Shown: in pieces, positions 22,108 to 32,455 of the stretch | Layout: each line of letters begins with the position of its first letter | Numbering within the stretch: the stretch's first letter is position 1 | Source: Toxonevra muliebris | Lineage: Eukaryota; Arthropoda; Insecta; Diptera; Pallopteridae | Length of the DNA: 64,000 bases | Assembly (NCBI GenBank): GCA_963691655.1 | Contig: CAVNUY010000012.1 | Span: 186,001-250,000 of the forward strand | Reading direction: 5' to 3' | The notes under the pieces: model-generated | What the model was told of the DNA's origin: nothing | Seen by the model: only the letters and a program-made list of their open reading frames with translations | The model's database searches: none | Made by a program: the position numbers and the translations under genes

Positions 22108-23358
22108 CCACCATGGACACTCGGGGTGGGTTTCGGTTGTTGCTTTGGCTAAGGTTTCTAGTGGCTGCCTGGATAGAGCGTCTGCGATTACGTTTAACTT
22201 TCCACGTCTGTACTGGATATCGAATGAATGTTGCTGTAGTTCCAATGCCCATCTAGCTATTCTACCATTTGGACTTTCGATGGAATTTAGCCATTTGAGT
22301 GATAAGTGATCAGTGATAACCGTGAATTTATAGCCTTCTAGATATGGCCTCATCTTTCGTATAGCCCATACGATTGCTAGACACTCTTTTTCCGTTGGTG
22401 AGTAATTGCGTTCTGCCTTATTTAACTGTCGGCTTGCATATGCAATTACTTTCTCCACTCCTTCTACATCTTGTGTGAGTACTGCACCCAGACCATAGTC
22501 GCTAGCATCTGTTTGAAGTATGAATTTCTTTGTAAAATCTGGACAGGTCAACACGGGCGCTTCTGTTAGTTTTTGTTTCAATGTATTGAATGCCACCTGC
22601 TGATCTTCGGTCCATTTCCAATGTTTACCCTTTTTGAGGAGTGAGCTTAGTGGCTGTACCACTTTTGAAAAGTCGGGTACGAATCGTCTGTACCATGATG
22701 CTATCCCCAGACAGCGTCGTAGTTCACGTATATTTGTGGGTGCTTGTAATTCACGTATAGCTGCTACTTTGTCGGGGTCTGTGTGTATTCCTTCGCTGCT
22801 TACAACATGCCCTAGATATTTGATTTCACGTTTAAAAAATTCGCATTTGTCAGGGTTAATGCGCAAATTTGCTGTCTTGAGCCGCCGTAGTACCTCTCTG
22901 AGATTGGTCATGTGTTCTTCCAATGTTTTCCCTGTTACAACGATGTCGTCTAGGTAAGCGAATGCGTGTGGTTCCATGGTTGGACCTATAACTTGGTCTA
23001 ATGCTCTTTGAAATGTTGCTGGTGCTGAATGAAGTCCGAATGGCATGACACGCCATTGGAATAATCCTCTTCCTGGTACTGTGAAGGCTGTATATTGTTT
23101 ACTATTGGTTTCCATTGGTATTTACCAATAGCCATTTTTAAGAACTAGACTTGAAATGTATGTAGCATCACGTAAGCGTTCTAGGATGTGTTGTATCCTT
23201 GGAAGAAAGTATGCGTCGGGAATTGACTTTGCATTCAGTTGACGATAGTCTATGCACAATCGCCATGCAACTAGTCGTAATGTCGCGTTTACCACATTGC
23301 CAGCAGAAGAGGATCTTAGGGTTGCGACAGGATCGTGCCATGTGACCGTCTTGACCAC
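22105..23358 (-). pseudogene. gypsy A RT and RNase H
   Basis: The RT is readable from WRLCIDYRQLNAKSIPDAY, through a TAA at 23122-23124 (GYW-stop-IPME, where Gln is usual, so CAA to TAA), MPFGLHSAPATFQRALD, and FAYLDDIVV with the catalytic YLDD. RNase H follows with LQTDASDYGLGAVLTQ, ATKECLAI-like text and VITDHLSLKW, ending PLETLAKATTE. A TAG at 22105 joins it in frame to integrase. The RT fingers and the protease are missing upstream: the gag zinc-knuckle text runs straight into RLCIDYRQ near 23260. Confidence 0.85.
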
Positions 23359-24344
23359 ATCGTCTGCATGCTGTACTGGTGTTTATGTGTAAGGTTCTTG
23401 GATACGCCGGTGCAACTTCAGGTGCGCTTGCTTGCGTAGCTTGTACTACCCTCTCGACTTCATTACTTCTAGGCTGTACGTGTGCTGATGCATGTATTGC
23501 GTTATATTCATGTCTTGGTATAGCATGTATTTGCCTTGGTGGTTGATTATAGTTTCTTTGACTGTTGTATGTGAACCTTGTTGATGTTTCGGTGTGCCTC
23601 GGCTCTTCGGAAATCTCTGCCGAAATCTCTTCGCTTAATATATAGTTGATACTCACTGGCACAGTTTCTAAATATTCTTTCTAATTTCTGCTGTTCTGTG
23701 TATCCGGCGTGTCGCATGAGATTTTGTATGGATATCACGTAATCCTTAAACTTTTCACGCACCTTTTGTTGTCGTTGCCGGATCTCATATTCAAGGCGTT
23801 CGAAATATCGTGCTGGTAGAAAGAAACTTAGAAAGTCATGTTTAAAACTGCTCCACTCAGTCCAATGCCTATTATTGTTGCGAAACCACATTAATGCTCT
23901 TTCGCGTAGTAGTGTGGGCATAGTTCGAGGTAGTGCATCCATTGGAACTGAATAAACTTCGCTGAGTTCTTCCATGCGCTCTATAAAGGCGATGGGATCA
24001 CGTCCGCCATCATAGTTGATCGACCATTTACGAACCTGTTCGATTGCTGCAGAGGATGAAGTCGTTGGAGCTTCCGTTGCAGATACACATGTCGGTAGTT
24101 CGGTATGTATGTTGTCGATTGGTGTTGCTGGAGTGTATTGTACTAATGGGATTGGCTTTGAATGTTTAGCTTCAAGTCTTTGTAGTCGCTCTTGTAACGC
24201 CGAGTTGCCATCTTGTTTCTGCACAAAAGTCGCAAATCGCTTTCGTAGCTCTTCGACTGAGCCAGATTCATCGAAGTTGAATTCCTTAGCGTATACGAGT
24301 AAATCATCTTTTCGTAATGTGTATACCCACGAAAGTCGCACCAT
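23168..24344 (-). pseudogene. gypsy A gag
   Basis: The start is the ATG at 24342-24344 (MVRLSWVYTLRKDDLLVYAK), chosen because no upstream ATG fits and it begins the conserved part. A SAP-like helix, EELRKRFATFVQKQDG, comes first. The capsid region has IAFIERMEELSEVYSVP, ALMWFRNNNRHW and FKHDFLSFFLPARYFERL. A frameshift near 23640 leads to a second frame with CRRCGQDGHMARSC, a CCHC zinc knuckle, and FCWQCGKR. Protease should follow but a deletion removes it. Confidence 0.85.
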
Positions 24345-24462
24345 TTTATTTCGTATTAAGTTTATATATATTTTTTTTCTCAATGTGGAGTTCTTTGCTC
24401 TCTTTATTCACTGCGGAGTTCTTTGCTCTCTTTTAAAATTCACTGCTCTTTGCTTGTTTTAC

Positions 24463-24660
24463 GAGTCACTATCTCTGTTTATTTTGCAAGCCACTTTCTT
24501 TGCTTTGAGTCACTATCTCTGTTTATTTTGCAAGCCACTTTCTTTGCTATGAGTCACTATCTCTGTTTATTTTGCAAGCCACTTTCTTTGCTTTGAGTCA
24601 CTATCTCTGTTTATTTTGCAAGCCACTTTCTTTGCTTTGAGTCACTATCTCTGTTTATTT
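24463..24660. repeat. 44-bp tandem repeats in the gypsy A leader
   Basis: Units start at 24463, 24507, 24551, 24595 and 24639, each opening GAGTCACTATCTCTG. The last is partial. They lie between gag and the PBS. Confidence 0.9.
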
Positions 24661-24670
24661 TATTTTACGA

Positions 24671-24688
24671 GTCCCTGCTCGGGCGCCA
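24671..24688 (-). promoter_or_regulatory. gypsy A primer-binding site
   Basis: TGGCGCCCGAGCAGGGAC on the element strand, two bases inside the 5' LTR. Lysine-tRNA type by similarity. Confidence 0.85.
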
Positions 24689-24690
24689 TT

Positions 24691-25546
24691 TGTAACGAAC
24701 CTTCCTGGTTCCTTTTCTTTTCGTCAGGGTATACTCAGCGAGTAACCAGGGTGCGTAAATAATAACTCACGATAGTTCGTTTCGGTTTTCTTTGTTCACT
24801 TGTTTATTTATTTTCTTCACTGTTGGTTTTAAATACACTTGATTATTTTTATTCTTGGTACCTCGTACAGTCTTTGTTTGTTCCTTGCAGCCCCTCAATC
24901 GTCCTTCTCGGACGTTCGTTTGCCTTCGTTGGCGCTCGTTTGCTTTCCTTGGCGCTCATTTGCCTTCCTTGGCGCTCGGTTTGCGTTCGTATGTTTCCTT
25001 TGTGTGTGTTCGTGATACGATGGTTAGGTCATAGTCGTTTGTTGTATGGTCCGTGGCAATTACGTGTGTTCGCTACACCAGGGTACGTGGATACGACCCC
25101 CTGGTGCCGATTAATACCTCAGTGGAAACTTAATCTTGACGTAAGGACTTACGCCAAGATCCAATTAATACCTCACGAATGAATAATGTCTTATGAAGAA
25201 CCTAGCATGCGGACGCTCTGCTGATATACTCTAACGACTCTTTTGTACTAGCCTACCGTGCGGACGCATCGGTTGGTTTATTACATATAATCTAGCAAAT
25301 AGAGAACAATAGAACCACCAAGTTACTACCTTAGACCACGATCTAAGTCTGAGTGTCTTGTTCTGTTTAATGCATGTCCTTTTATACTAATTTTCCTTCT
25401 GTTGTACCGTTTTGTTCATATTAGTTTTTACATGTTTTATCGTACTGTAATATGTATGTATATACTTTACTTCATTTTATATATTCATACATATGTTACA
25501 TTTAAATTGTGGGATCAAAATAACTCTAATATTTTGAGTCCTTACA
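24691..25546 (-). repeat. gypsy A 5' LTR
   Basis: 856 bp, TG...CA ends on both strands, near identical to 18108-18963. It is followed by the AAAT duplication at 25547-25550. Confidence 0.9.
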
Positions 25547-25550
25547 AAAT

Positions 25551-25598
25551 GTATAAACAAAATGTAGTGATAATGATAGCAAACCACAGCATTATATA
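25551..25598 (-). repeat. R repeat, remainder beyond gypsy A
   Basis: This matches the outer part of the R copy at about 34685-34745 reversed, and completes the copy broken at 18107. Confidence 0.7.
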
Positions 25599-25727
25599 AC
25601 TTCAAAGAAAATACATTGTTTCTTATTTTTATTAAATGCAGTTAAGGCAAATCTCTTTGCGGTGCTTTTAAAAAGTAGTGGGGTGACTGGTCAGCCCTGT
25701 TCCTTTTCTAAGGTTAAATGCGGAAAG

Positions 25728-25817
25728 CACTTATCATCGCCTGAGAATTGATTTGGCGTATGTGTGTACAAATTCATATACCTATACGCCAAATCAATTC
25801 TAAGACGACGTTAAGTA
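25728..25817. repeat. hairpin / small foldback sequence
   Basis: GAATTGATTTGGCGTA at 25745-25760 is perfectly inverted at 25785-25800 with a 24-base loop. Weaker pairing extends outward to about 25728 and 25817. No ORF. It may be a small MITE. Confidence 0.55.
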
Positions 25818-25961
25818 AAATTTTTACGTCTAATAAAATTTCAAATCGACAAGAAGAAAAACTTAAAGCGCGGAAAAAATATGCAATTGCAATTGTATAT
25901 ATACGAGCATATCGTGCCCGATGCATTGAGTAAAAGAAAAATGATTCAAATTCAACATATC

Positions 25962-26090
25962 AGCCCTATTCACGATTTGGTGCAAATGCAAAATATTTCT
26001 GTTATCACAACAACAAATACATACGATATGGAGCAAAAATTTGCATTTGCATTGATGCAAGGCCATTTGCAATTTATAGTGAATTGGGCT
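25962..26090. mobile_element. 129-bp MITE-like element
   Basis: Left end AGCCCTATTCACGAT and right end, reversed, AGCCCAATTCACTAT, followed by GCAAATG on both sides. No clear target duplication. Non-coding. Confidence 0.5.
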
Positions 26091-26484
26091 ATTACAAATA
26101 TATAAAAGATATTAATATCTAATAAATTTTTAAGTTTATAAAAGAATTCTTTTAATTTGAATTATTTACCTAAGCATATAGATTATACATCAAATCCCTA
26201 TAAATGGCTATACATATGTGAGCTTATGTATATGGCATTCAGTTGGTTTAACTGTTTACACATCAAATATCTTACGTGCCTTGCACGCATCCATTTTTTT
26301 TTTAGCATTTTGGACGTATTGTCTAACCAATCGCTTTTGGCATTTGAAGTAATGTTTCACCCTTAGGCATGTCTCGTTATTGTATTTTAACGCTAAATGC
26401 TTAAGGAAACCTTTCATGTTTTTGCTCTATGTTAATTTTATTTATGTTGATTATTTGTTTGCGGCGTGCCCTCCGCTTTTTTTA
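26091..26484. other. AT-rich, nothing recognised
   Basis: Short frames at 26157-26366 have no motif and are probably chance. Confidence 0.4.
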
Positions 26485-27489
26485 TTTTTGTGTTAGTTAG
26501 ACCAATTTTTGTTTATTATAGTGTTTTTTGTTTATTCGGGCGTTTTTGGTCTTTGATTTTTAGAAACAATTAAAGATTATCTCTAATTTTCTTTTTCTCC
26601 TACGCGTGTCGGTCTTTTTAAGACCACCCTCAGGGAGTCTGTTTATTATAAAATATAATAAAATAACAAATGAACAATTAAACAAATTATAAACAAAAAC
26701 ATATTTACAAATTCACAACAATCTTACATTAATATTGCACTAATATTATTATTAGCTGTGTCTAATGGCTGCTGCGTACGTCTGGTGCATGTTGTTTAAG
26801 TCGTCTTTGTGGTTTATAGCTGTGTTCATTTTTTGTTGTATTCTTAGAGTCTCAAGTGTCATTCTGTTTTTATATTTACGTTCTATGTCTAATATTTTTG
26901 CATTGGTGAAATCTGCTATGTGTCGGGTTTCCGTTAAATGTTGCGCTAGCGCTGTTGTTGTCTTCTTGTTTTTCGCATCTGCTATGAGTTCTATTCGTGT
27001 ACCGAAAGCTCTTTTTGTTGTCCCTATGTATGTCTTATTGCAAATTTCACCTTCTCTCCCTTTACATGTTATTTCATACACAACAATGTTTTGTTGTGCT
27101 TTCTCTATTTTGTCTTTTGTATTCGTAAAAAATTTTCGTAGGATGTTGTGAGGTTTGTGTGCATATGATATTTGTTTGTGTTTTATGATATTGGTTAATA
27201 TTTTACTGTCTGTCAAGTTTGGTACATATGGTACCCCTATGTATTTTTTCTCGTTGATTTGTTTTAGTTTGTTTTGGTTAGTTAATGTTTTTAGTTTTTC
27301 GTATTAGCTTTTCGATCAGGTGTTGTGGGTAGCCGTTTTTTGTTAGTAATGTCTTTATTTTAATGTAATTCTCTGGTTTGAAGTCGTCATCTACAGTAAA
27401 CTTTGTGTATGATCCCTGTTGCCGTGTTTATTTTTTGCTTCATAATTTATTATTCTACCCGATGAGGTACTTTTTGTGTACCAATTGAA
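26485..27489 (-). mobile_element. Penelope-like element, copy B (5'-truncated)
   Basis: This is near identical to 15357-16380. It holds the same 154-residue GIY-YIG frame at 26752-27216 (one substitution, an Asn to Ile before VVYEIT). It lacks the RT. A short internal deletion lies near 27442, where copy A has an extra stretch (16313-16343). The 5' break is at 27489. Confidence 0.85.
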
Positions 27490-27650
27490 GCTACAATGGG
27501 GAAAAAACAGCAACATAAGTAAATAGAGCGGTAGTTTCTTTCAATATCTCTATTCAGTGAAGATATTTGGAATCAAATCCGTAATTCTCGGTTATGATTT
27601 CAAATATTAGTAGCTTATATAGGATATTGAAAGATTAAGAACTATCACTA

Positions 27651-27699
27651 AGATCACTGATGAGGAATTGTGGCGGATTCCGAAACGGCCGTCTGATTT
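27651..27699 (+). ncRNA. hammerhead ribozyme-like motif
   Basis: Core CUGAUGA at 27657-27663 is followed by stem II (GGAAU 27664-27668 with AUUCC 27677-27681), then GAAA at 27682-27685 and a very short stem III (ACGGCCGU) ending GUC with the cleavage base C at 27693. Stem I pairs AGAUCA 27651-27656 with UGAUUU 27694-27699 (one G-U). All invariant core positions are present. Penelope-like elements are known to carry minimal type I hammerheads with short stem III, and Penelope sequence lies just upstream. Activity is not shown. Confidence 0.65.
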
Positions 27700-27950
27700 G
27701 CCCGTCTCTATATACATTGTTGTTGCGATGACTACATTTGTTTATTAACCTGTTTATATATAACTTCAAATAACGAAATTGACATGAACTTAAGTCATGA
27801 CTTTGAAAATTAGCCTCTAGATTTAATTTTCATAGTCTCCTAAAAAACTATCATAGACGATGACGTTAACGAAAAATTATTTCAAAACTGTGACGACAAG
27901 GAAATCCAACTAAATAAAAATATTTAATAAACTTTATAGTTACGTGAAAC
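27684..27950 (+). repeat. dispersed repeat shared with 38961-39350
   Basis: Starts AAACGGCCGTCTGATTTGCC in both places and continues through GACTTTGAAAATTA and TAGATTTAATTTTCAT. The distal copy lacks the first half of the hammerhead and contains a small inserted MITE. Probably the terminal part of a Penelope-like element. Confidence 0.65.
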
Positions 27951-28239
27951 ATTTTTTAATAAAAAACAATTGTAAACAATTTATTTTTTATTTCTTTATA
28001 TTTGTATCACCCACTGTCTTATATATGTTGATTATATTATTGTGTGTGTCACCCGGCATTGAGTTTCAGGGTAGAGAAAAAAGAAGAAATAAGAAAAAAA
28101 ATATAGAAGGAAGACAGTTTTGATTGTACGCAAATATATTTTGTAGAGAAAAGAATGTAATAAAAATAATACAATTAATTACAATTAAAACCCAACCAAA
28201 TCAATAAAAGTGTTTTTTTTTTTTTTGGTTGCGCTAAAA
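27951..28239. other. possible gypsy B 5' LTR region
   Basis: Non-coding and A-rich. It is where the 5' LTR of gypsy B should lie, but no matching 3' LTR is present in the window, so its limits cannot be drawn. Confidence 0.35.
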
Positions 28240-28242
28240 GCT

Positions 28243-28255
28243 TCAGAAGTGGGAT
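28243..28255 (+). promoter_or_regulatory. possible gypsy B primer-binding site
   Basis: TCAGAAGTGGGAT matches part of a leucine-tRNA type PBS, but the expected TGG lead is absent. Position just before gag fits. Confidence 0.3.
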
Positions 28256-28286
28256 CTGTAATCCGTTGTTAATTCGAATCATTATT

Positions 28287-29132
28287 ATGTCAAATTCCAT
28301 TGACAATTTGGATAAGGGTGAATTGATTTGTTGGCTGCGAAATCGACAAATTAGTTTTCCAGCCAATGTAACAGTACGGCAGTTAAGAGGGTTGTGTAAG
28401 CACAACATGATGAGCTCCGATGATCAAGAAGCAGGTGTTCTGGATGAAAACGATTTTGAGCACTGTGAAGTTGAGGGTGCTCCGATGGCAGAGGAGCCTC
28501 CCAAAGGTTACGTTATTCCGCCCGGACAGTTTACTGTCAGTCTTCCGAATGAGCAACATAAACAAATTGTCACCCAAGCGGCATCATCTCTGTTGGCTTC
28601 GGTTGATGCAGCCATTTTGAATTCACCGACGGCTGACATGTTACAAGAAGAAGAAGATGTGCTAGACGCTGTGCTAGTCATGCAGAAGCGGAAAATGCTA
28701 GCTGAGTTACAGCGGGATTTGGCTATTGAGGTTCCTTTAAATTCAGTGAAGGCTGACTTCCGCGGTATTGAATATTCGATTCCGTCCTTCACTGGTTAAG
28801 AAAGTTATGATGCATTTAAGTGGTTAAATGATTTTGAGCGAGCTTGTGAATCGATTAATGGTGATGATATGTTCCAGTTGAGAAGCATCCGTCGTTTAAT
28901 GAAAGGTGGTACTGACGCAGAACTCTTCTTACGTGTTGACCATTCTACGTCATATTCCGAATTCCGTGCTCACTTGCTATCTAATTTTGGTCATCGTTAT
29001 TCCGTTCCGGAAATAATAAATAAGCTTCAGAAAACTACATTCGCTTCCGTTAAGGCTTCTGTAATGGGATATATTTTATTGATGGAGGAAATTGCGGCAC
29101 GTGCATATATTTCGGAACTACAAACTGTCTAG
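28287..29132 (+). pseudogene. gypsy B gag
   Basis: The start is taken as ATG 28287 (MSNSIDNLDKGELICWLRNR), a SAP-like opening. VRQLRGLCKHN and an acidic stretch LQEEEDVLDAVLVMQKRK precede IEYSIPSFTG. A TAA at 28797-28799 is in frame. The capsid region then continues YDAFKWLNDFERACESI, LRSIRRLMKGGTDAELFL and FRAHLLSNFGHRYSVPEI, stopping at 29132. From there the frame shifts toward AHIAALYPAQTIRQLKQLAH. Confidence 0.8.
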
Positions 29133-29353
29133 TTCATCATCGATGGTTTTTGAGACCGTTCAGCTCACATTGCCGCTTTGTATCCGGCACAAACTATACG
29201 ACAATTGAAGCAATTGGCTCATCGCTATACACACTACGAGATATGTACGCTCCAACTACGCTTCTACGGAAATCCATCGAACCGGTAAAACCTCCGAAAC
29301 ATGTAGACAAACCAAAAGAATTCATGCCCAGAACCAAAGCGAGCAAAAGGTTC

Positions 29354-29855
29354 TTGTTTCCGTTGTGGATCGCAAAGTCATATTGTACGTAGCTGCCCGA
29401 AGCCAGCTCGTTCTAACACAAACCAAATTGCTCTGATTGATGAATTCCATTCCAGCTGTTCCGCTAATGATGATTTAAAGGAATCTCTCTCCGAAATTAA
29501 TGAGGTAAGCGTTACATTTTATTCTGATTGTGCTGACCATCCAAGTAACACTTTTTCTTCTATTTTTGATACGGGTAGTCTGATTAGCCTTATCAGGCAT
29601 TCCGCGGTTCCGAAAGAATTGATAAACGCACCCATCAAATATTCTGGTTATAGAGGTCTTGGTAATTTCCGATTATGTGCTTATGGTAAAATTATAGTTG
29701 ACATGACGTTCCAGGAAATACGCAAAAAAAATCAACTTTATGTTATTCCTGACAATTTCATTCCACATCCTGTGTTACTAGGATGCAATTTTCTACATGC
29801 ATTCGGCATCTATTTATCTTTTACTAAAAATTTTATTGACAAAATAATCCTGTAA
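29354..29855 (+). pseudogene. gypsy B zinc knuckle and aspartic protease
   Basis: CFRCGSQSHIVRSCPKP is a CCHC knuckle. SSIFDTGSLISLIRHS carries the protease DTG active site and PVLLGCNFLHAFGI the C-terminal protease motif. It stops at about 29853. Another frame, 29867-30187, holds the linker to RT. Confidence 0.8.
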
Positions 29856-30186
29856 TTGAAGTAAAATTGGATTTTAATAAAAACAAAATAAAAATATTTG
29901 ACAAGGTGTTACATTGTGTGTTCAGCTCATATGGTGATGAAAATATTGATATCATTTCCTCTTGTGATTTATGTCGTCAACTTCCGAACGTAAAAATTGC
30001 AAATTGTAAAGATGCTTCTATAAATTGTAGTGTTGATTTTTGTAGCGACGCTGATGATCGTTATGTCCCTGATATTTTTGCCATTCAGATTGACGACATT
30101 TCATCAGAAGATTATGATATTAATCCAGTGTTAGATAAGAGTAATAAAGAGGATATAGAGAAAATTATTTTTTTTTTATGCGGATA

Positions 30187-30567
30187 AATCAAGTATTCCA
30201 GTAAGTAATGATTATGAAATGAAAATTCGATTGAATTCAGATATTCCCATTAGTTTTTCGCAGCGCAGGCTTTCTTATTCCGATAGAAGAGAAGTTGATT
30301 TCATAATTCAGGACCTTTTATCATCTGGTCAAATACGTCCCAGCAACTCTCCGTATGCTTTTCCGATTGTTTAGTATCTAAGAAGACTGGCGGGAACGTA
30401 TGTGTGTTGATTTTCGATCACTTAATAAAGTTACTGTGAGAGATAGCTATCCGTTGCCGCGTGTTGACGATTGTTTAGAAAGAATGAAGAATAAGCAGTA
30501 TTTTAAGGTGTTAGACTTTAAGAGTGGTTTTCATCAGGTTAAAGTTTCTGAAGACTCTGTTCAATAT
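30187..30567 (+). pseudogene. gypsy B RT, N-terminal half
   Basis: ISFSQRRLSYSDRREVD, LLSSGQIRPSNSPYAFPIV, then after a stop GGNVCVDFRSLNKVTVRDSY and LDFKSGFHQVKVSEDSVQY. The text breaks at 30567, exactly at the foldback element, and resumes at 32460 with TSFVTPSGQYEY. Confidence 0.85.
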
Positions 30568-30761
30568 GACAGCCTTAGAAGAAAAAAAATAACCTGTAAA
30601 ACACAAATACAACAATGTGATGTGAATATAGACTGATAGAATTTTCCTGAGCGTAAAAACCAAACCACCAAGCAGTAAGAATAAAAACAAATTATGATTT
30701 CAACCAACGTACACATATAATAGGTATTTGAATATTCAAAATTTCCTTGTCAAAATATAAT

Positions 30762-30849
30762 CATCTGTGGCTCAGTGGTTGAGTCGTAGCTTTCTCAACC
30801 AAAATTTTGCTGGTCGCCTGTTCGAACCCCGGCTGCTGATTTTTTTTTT
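30762..30849 (+). ncRNA. tRNA-like pol III sequence in the left TIR
   Basis: TGGCTCAGTGG at 30768-30778 fits the A box and GTTCGAACCC at 30820-30829 the B box, at normal spacing, followed by a run of ten T (30840-30849), a pol III terminator. The T arm pairs apart from one mismatch; the anticodon arm is poor. It reads inward. SINE-like rather than a functional tRNA. Confidence 0.55.
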
Positions 30850-32163
30850 CATTATTGTTTGCTGGAATATTTCTATTTTTCATTTTATTTTTATGTGTTG
30901 CATTATTTCCAATTATTTGAGTGCAAGTAATGATATTAGTGATGCACGGCTGCGTCTTTTATGATCATCATTTTTAATAACTACTGGTTACGATTACGAT
31001 TATTGTCTTTAAATTAATAAGCAATATTTTCAGATTGCATTTGCTATATTTTATTCAAAAATACTGTATTCACAAATTTATTTGATTGCATTTGTGTAAT
31101 TGAAAAGAAAAAGTAGAAAAGAAAATTTAATATAATATAACTTAATTAAAAAAAAAACAAAAAATGTACAAGAAGCATAGCCTATTTCTTATGCAAGTTT
31201 TTATAAGTGTTATGGTAGAAAATATCCTTTCTGAGTGCACTATTGCTGGAGCTAATTAAAAATATCTGAAAGTGATCAAACCTACACAAAGAGTAGTAGT
31301 TACCACACCAAACGAGATCAGTTAAAAGCTCGAGGACTTAGAGGGGGTAGATTTTTTAAATTGCATCACTAATGTTTAGTATCATGAATATGAACAGTGA
31401 AAAAAAAAATATATCAAAAATATGTGTAATTATTGTGGGAAAGGATATTAATCTTTGTTTATGTCACTGACCAGACCGTAGTCCTCTTCTTCAGCGTAAG
31501 TCAGTTTATTTTTTATTGGCCTCATTTAGTTTCCTACAAAAAAGGTGTACATCTAGGTTGAACATGTGTACTATAAAGCTGCCTGTACATCGGAAAAGTA
31601 AATTTTATAAGAGCCCCATTTTCCACGGCACTTCTACAAAACCAATGTATTTTCAAAAATCTGATTTTGACTTACACCACTTTTGCACGCAACTGCTCAT
31701 ATTTTAATAATTTTGCTTTAAAATTAGTTTTCCCTGTGGATAAAGGAGTGGTAAATTACACATTTCCAAAGATTCTTTGTTGAAGTTTTTCTTTTGAAAC
31801 AATAAACAAAAAGAACAGAATTGTTGCCGTCCTATATCGACCTCTTTAACACATCTGAAACTGTGTTCTACTTAAAAAGAAAAACAATGCATACAGAACG
31901 ATCATACCATCATATTACCCATAATAAGGGTATAATTTGAATTTGTGTGTACAAATGTCACATAATAAACCAAATAACAACAACGAAATGAAAGAAACAA
32001 AAACCATTTTTTATTCAACAATCGTAATTTTGGCTACCAAAATGCAGATTCAATTTTGATTTTATAGTCGAATAAATAGAAAGAAACTCGACAACACCGC
32101 AAAAAATATAATACTTCAGCAATTTGAAATAAAATGAAAAATTGAAATTTTCAAACAAATAAC

Positions 32164-32248
32164 AAAAAAAAAAAATTCAGCAGCCGGTGTTTGAACAGGC
32201 GACCAATTTTGGTTGAAAAAGCTACGACTCAACCACTGAGCCACAGAC
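32164..32248 (-). ncRNA. tRNA-like pol III sequence in the right TIR
   Basis: Inverted copy of the left one: A box TGGCTCAGTGG at 32233-32243 and B box changed to GTTCAAAC at 32189-32196, then a T run on the minus strand (32164-32175). The B-box change and a short internal deletion suggest it is decayed. Confidence 0.5.
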
Positions 32249-32455
32249 GATTATATTTTGACAAGGAAATTTTTGATATTCAAATATCTAATATATGTGT
32301 ACGTTGGTTAAAATCATAATTTGTTTTTATTCTTACTGTTTGTTTGTTTGGTTTTTACGCTCAGGAAAATTCTATCAGTCTATATTCACATCACATTTTT
32401 GTATTTATGTTTTTTAAAAATGTTTTACAGGCTATTTTTTTCTTCTAAGGCTGTC

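Larger units (their letters stand above)
18108..25546 (-). mobile_element. Ty3/gypsy element A, two 856-bp LTRs
   Basis: Identical-length LTRs (18108-18963 and 24691-25546), a 4-bp TSD AAAT (18104-18107 and 25547-25550), a PBS and a polypurine tract define a complete insertion. The order on the minus strand is gag, pol (RT, RNase H, integrase), third ORF. I counted at least four LTR differences in 856 bp, so it is young. It sits within an R repeat whose uninterrupted copy at 34685 shows the empty site. Protease and the RT N-terminus are deleted. Confidence 0.95.
30568..32455. mobile_element. foldback-like element with long TIRs, 1888 bp
   Basis: The ends are GACAGCCTTAGAAG and its inverse, and the inverted similarity extends at least 280 bp inward on both sides (to about 30900 and 32110). 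A 4-bp duplication ATAT (30564-30567 and 32456-32459) flanks it. Removing element plus one ATAT restores the RT frame, VQYTSF. Each TIR contains a tRNA-like sequence. The 1.2-kb centre has no ORF with a recognised motif. No transposase, so mobilised in trans if at all. Confidence 0.85.

Noticed and set aside
24463..24660. CRISPR-like array
   Set aside because: Repeats have no spacers and the genome is eukaryotic; these are retrotransposon leader repeats.
30762..30849. Functional host tRNA gene
   Set aside because: The anticodon arm does not fold well, and the sequence is inside a transposon TIR with an inverted partner.
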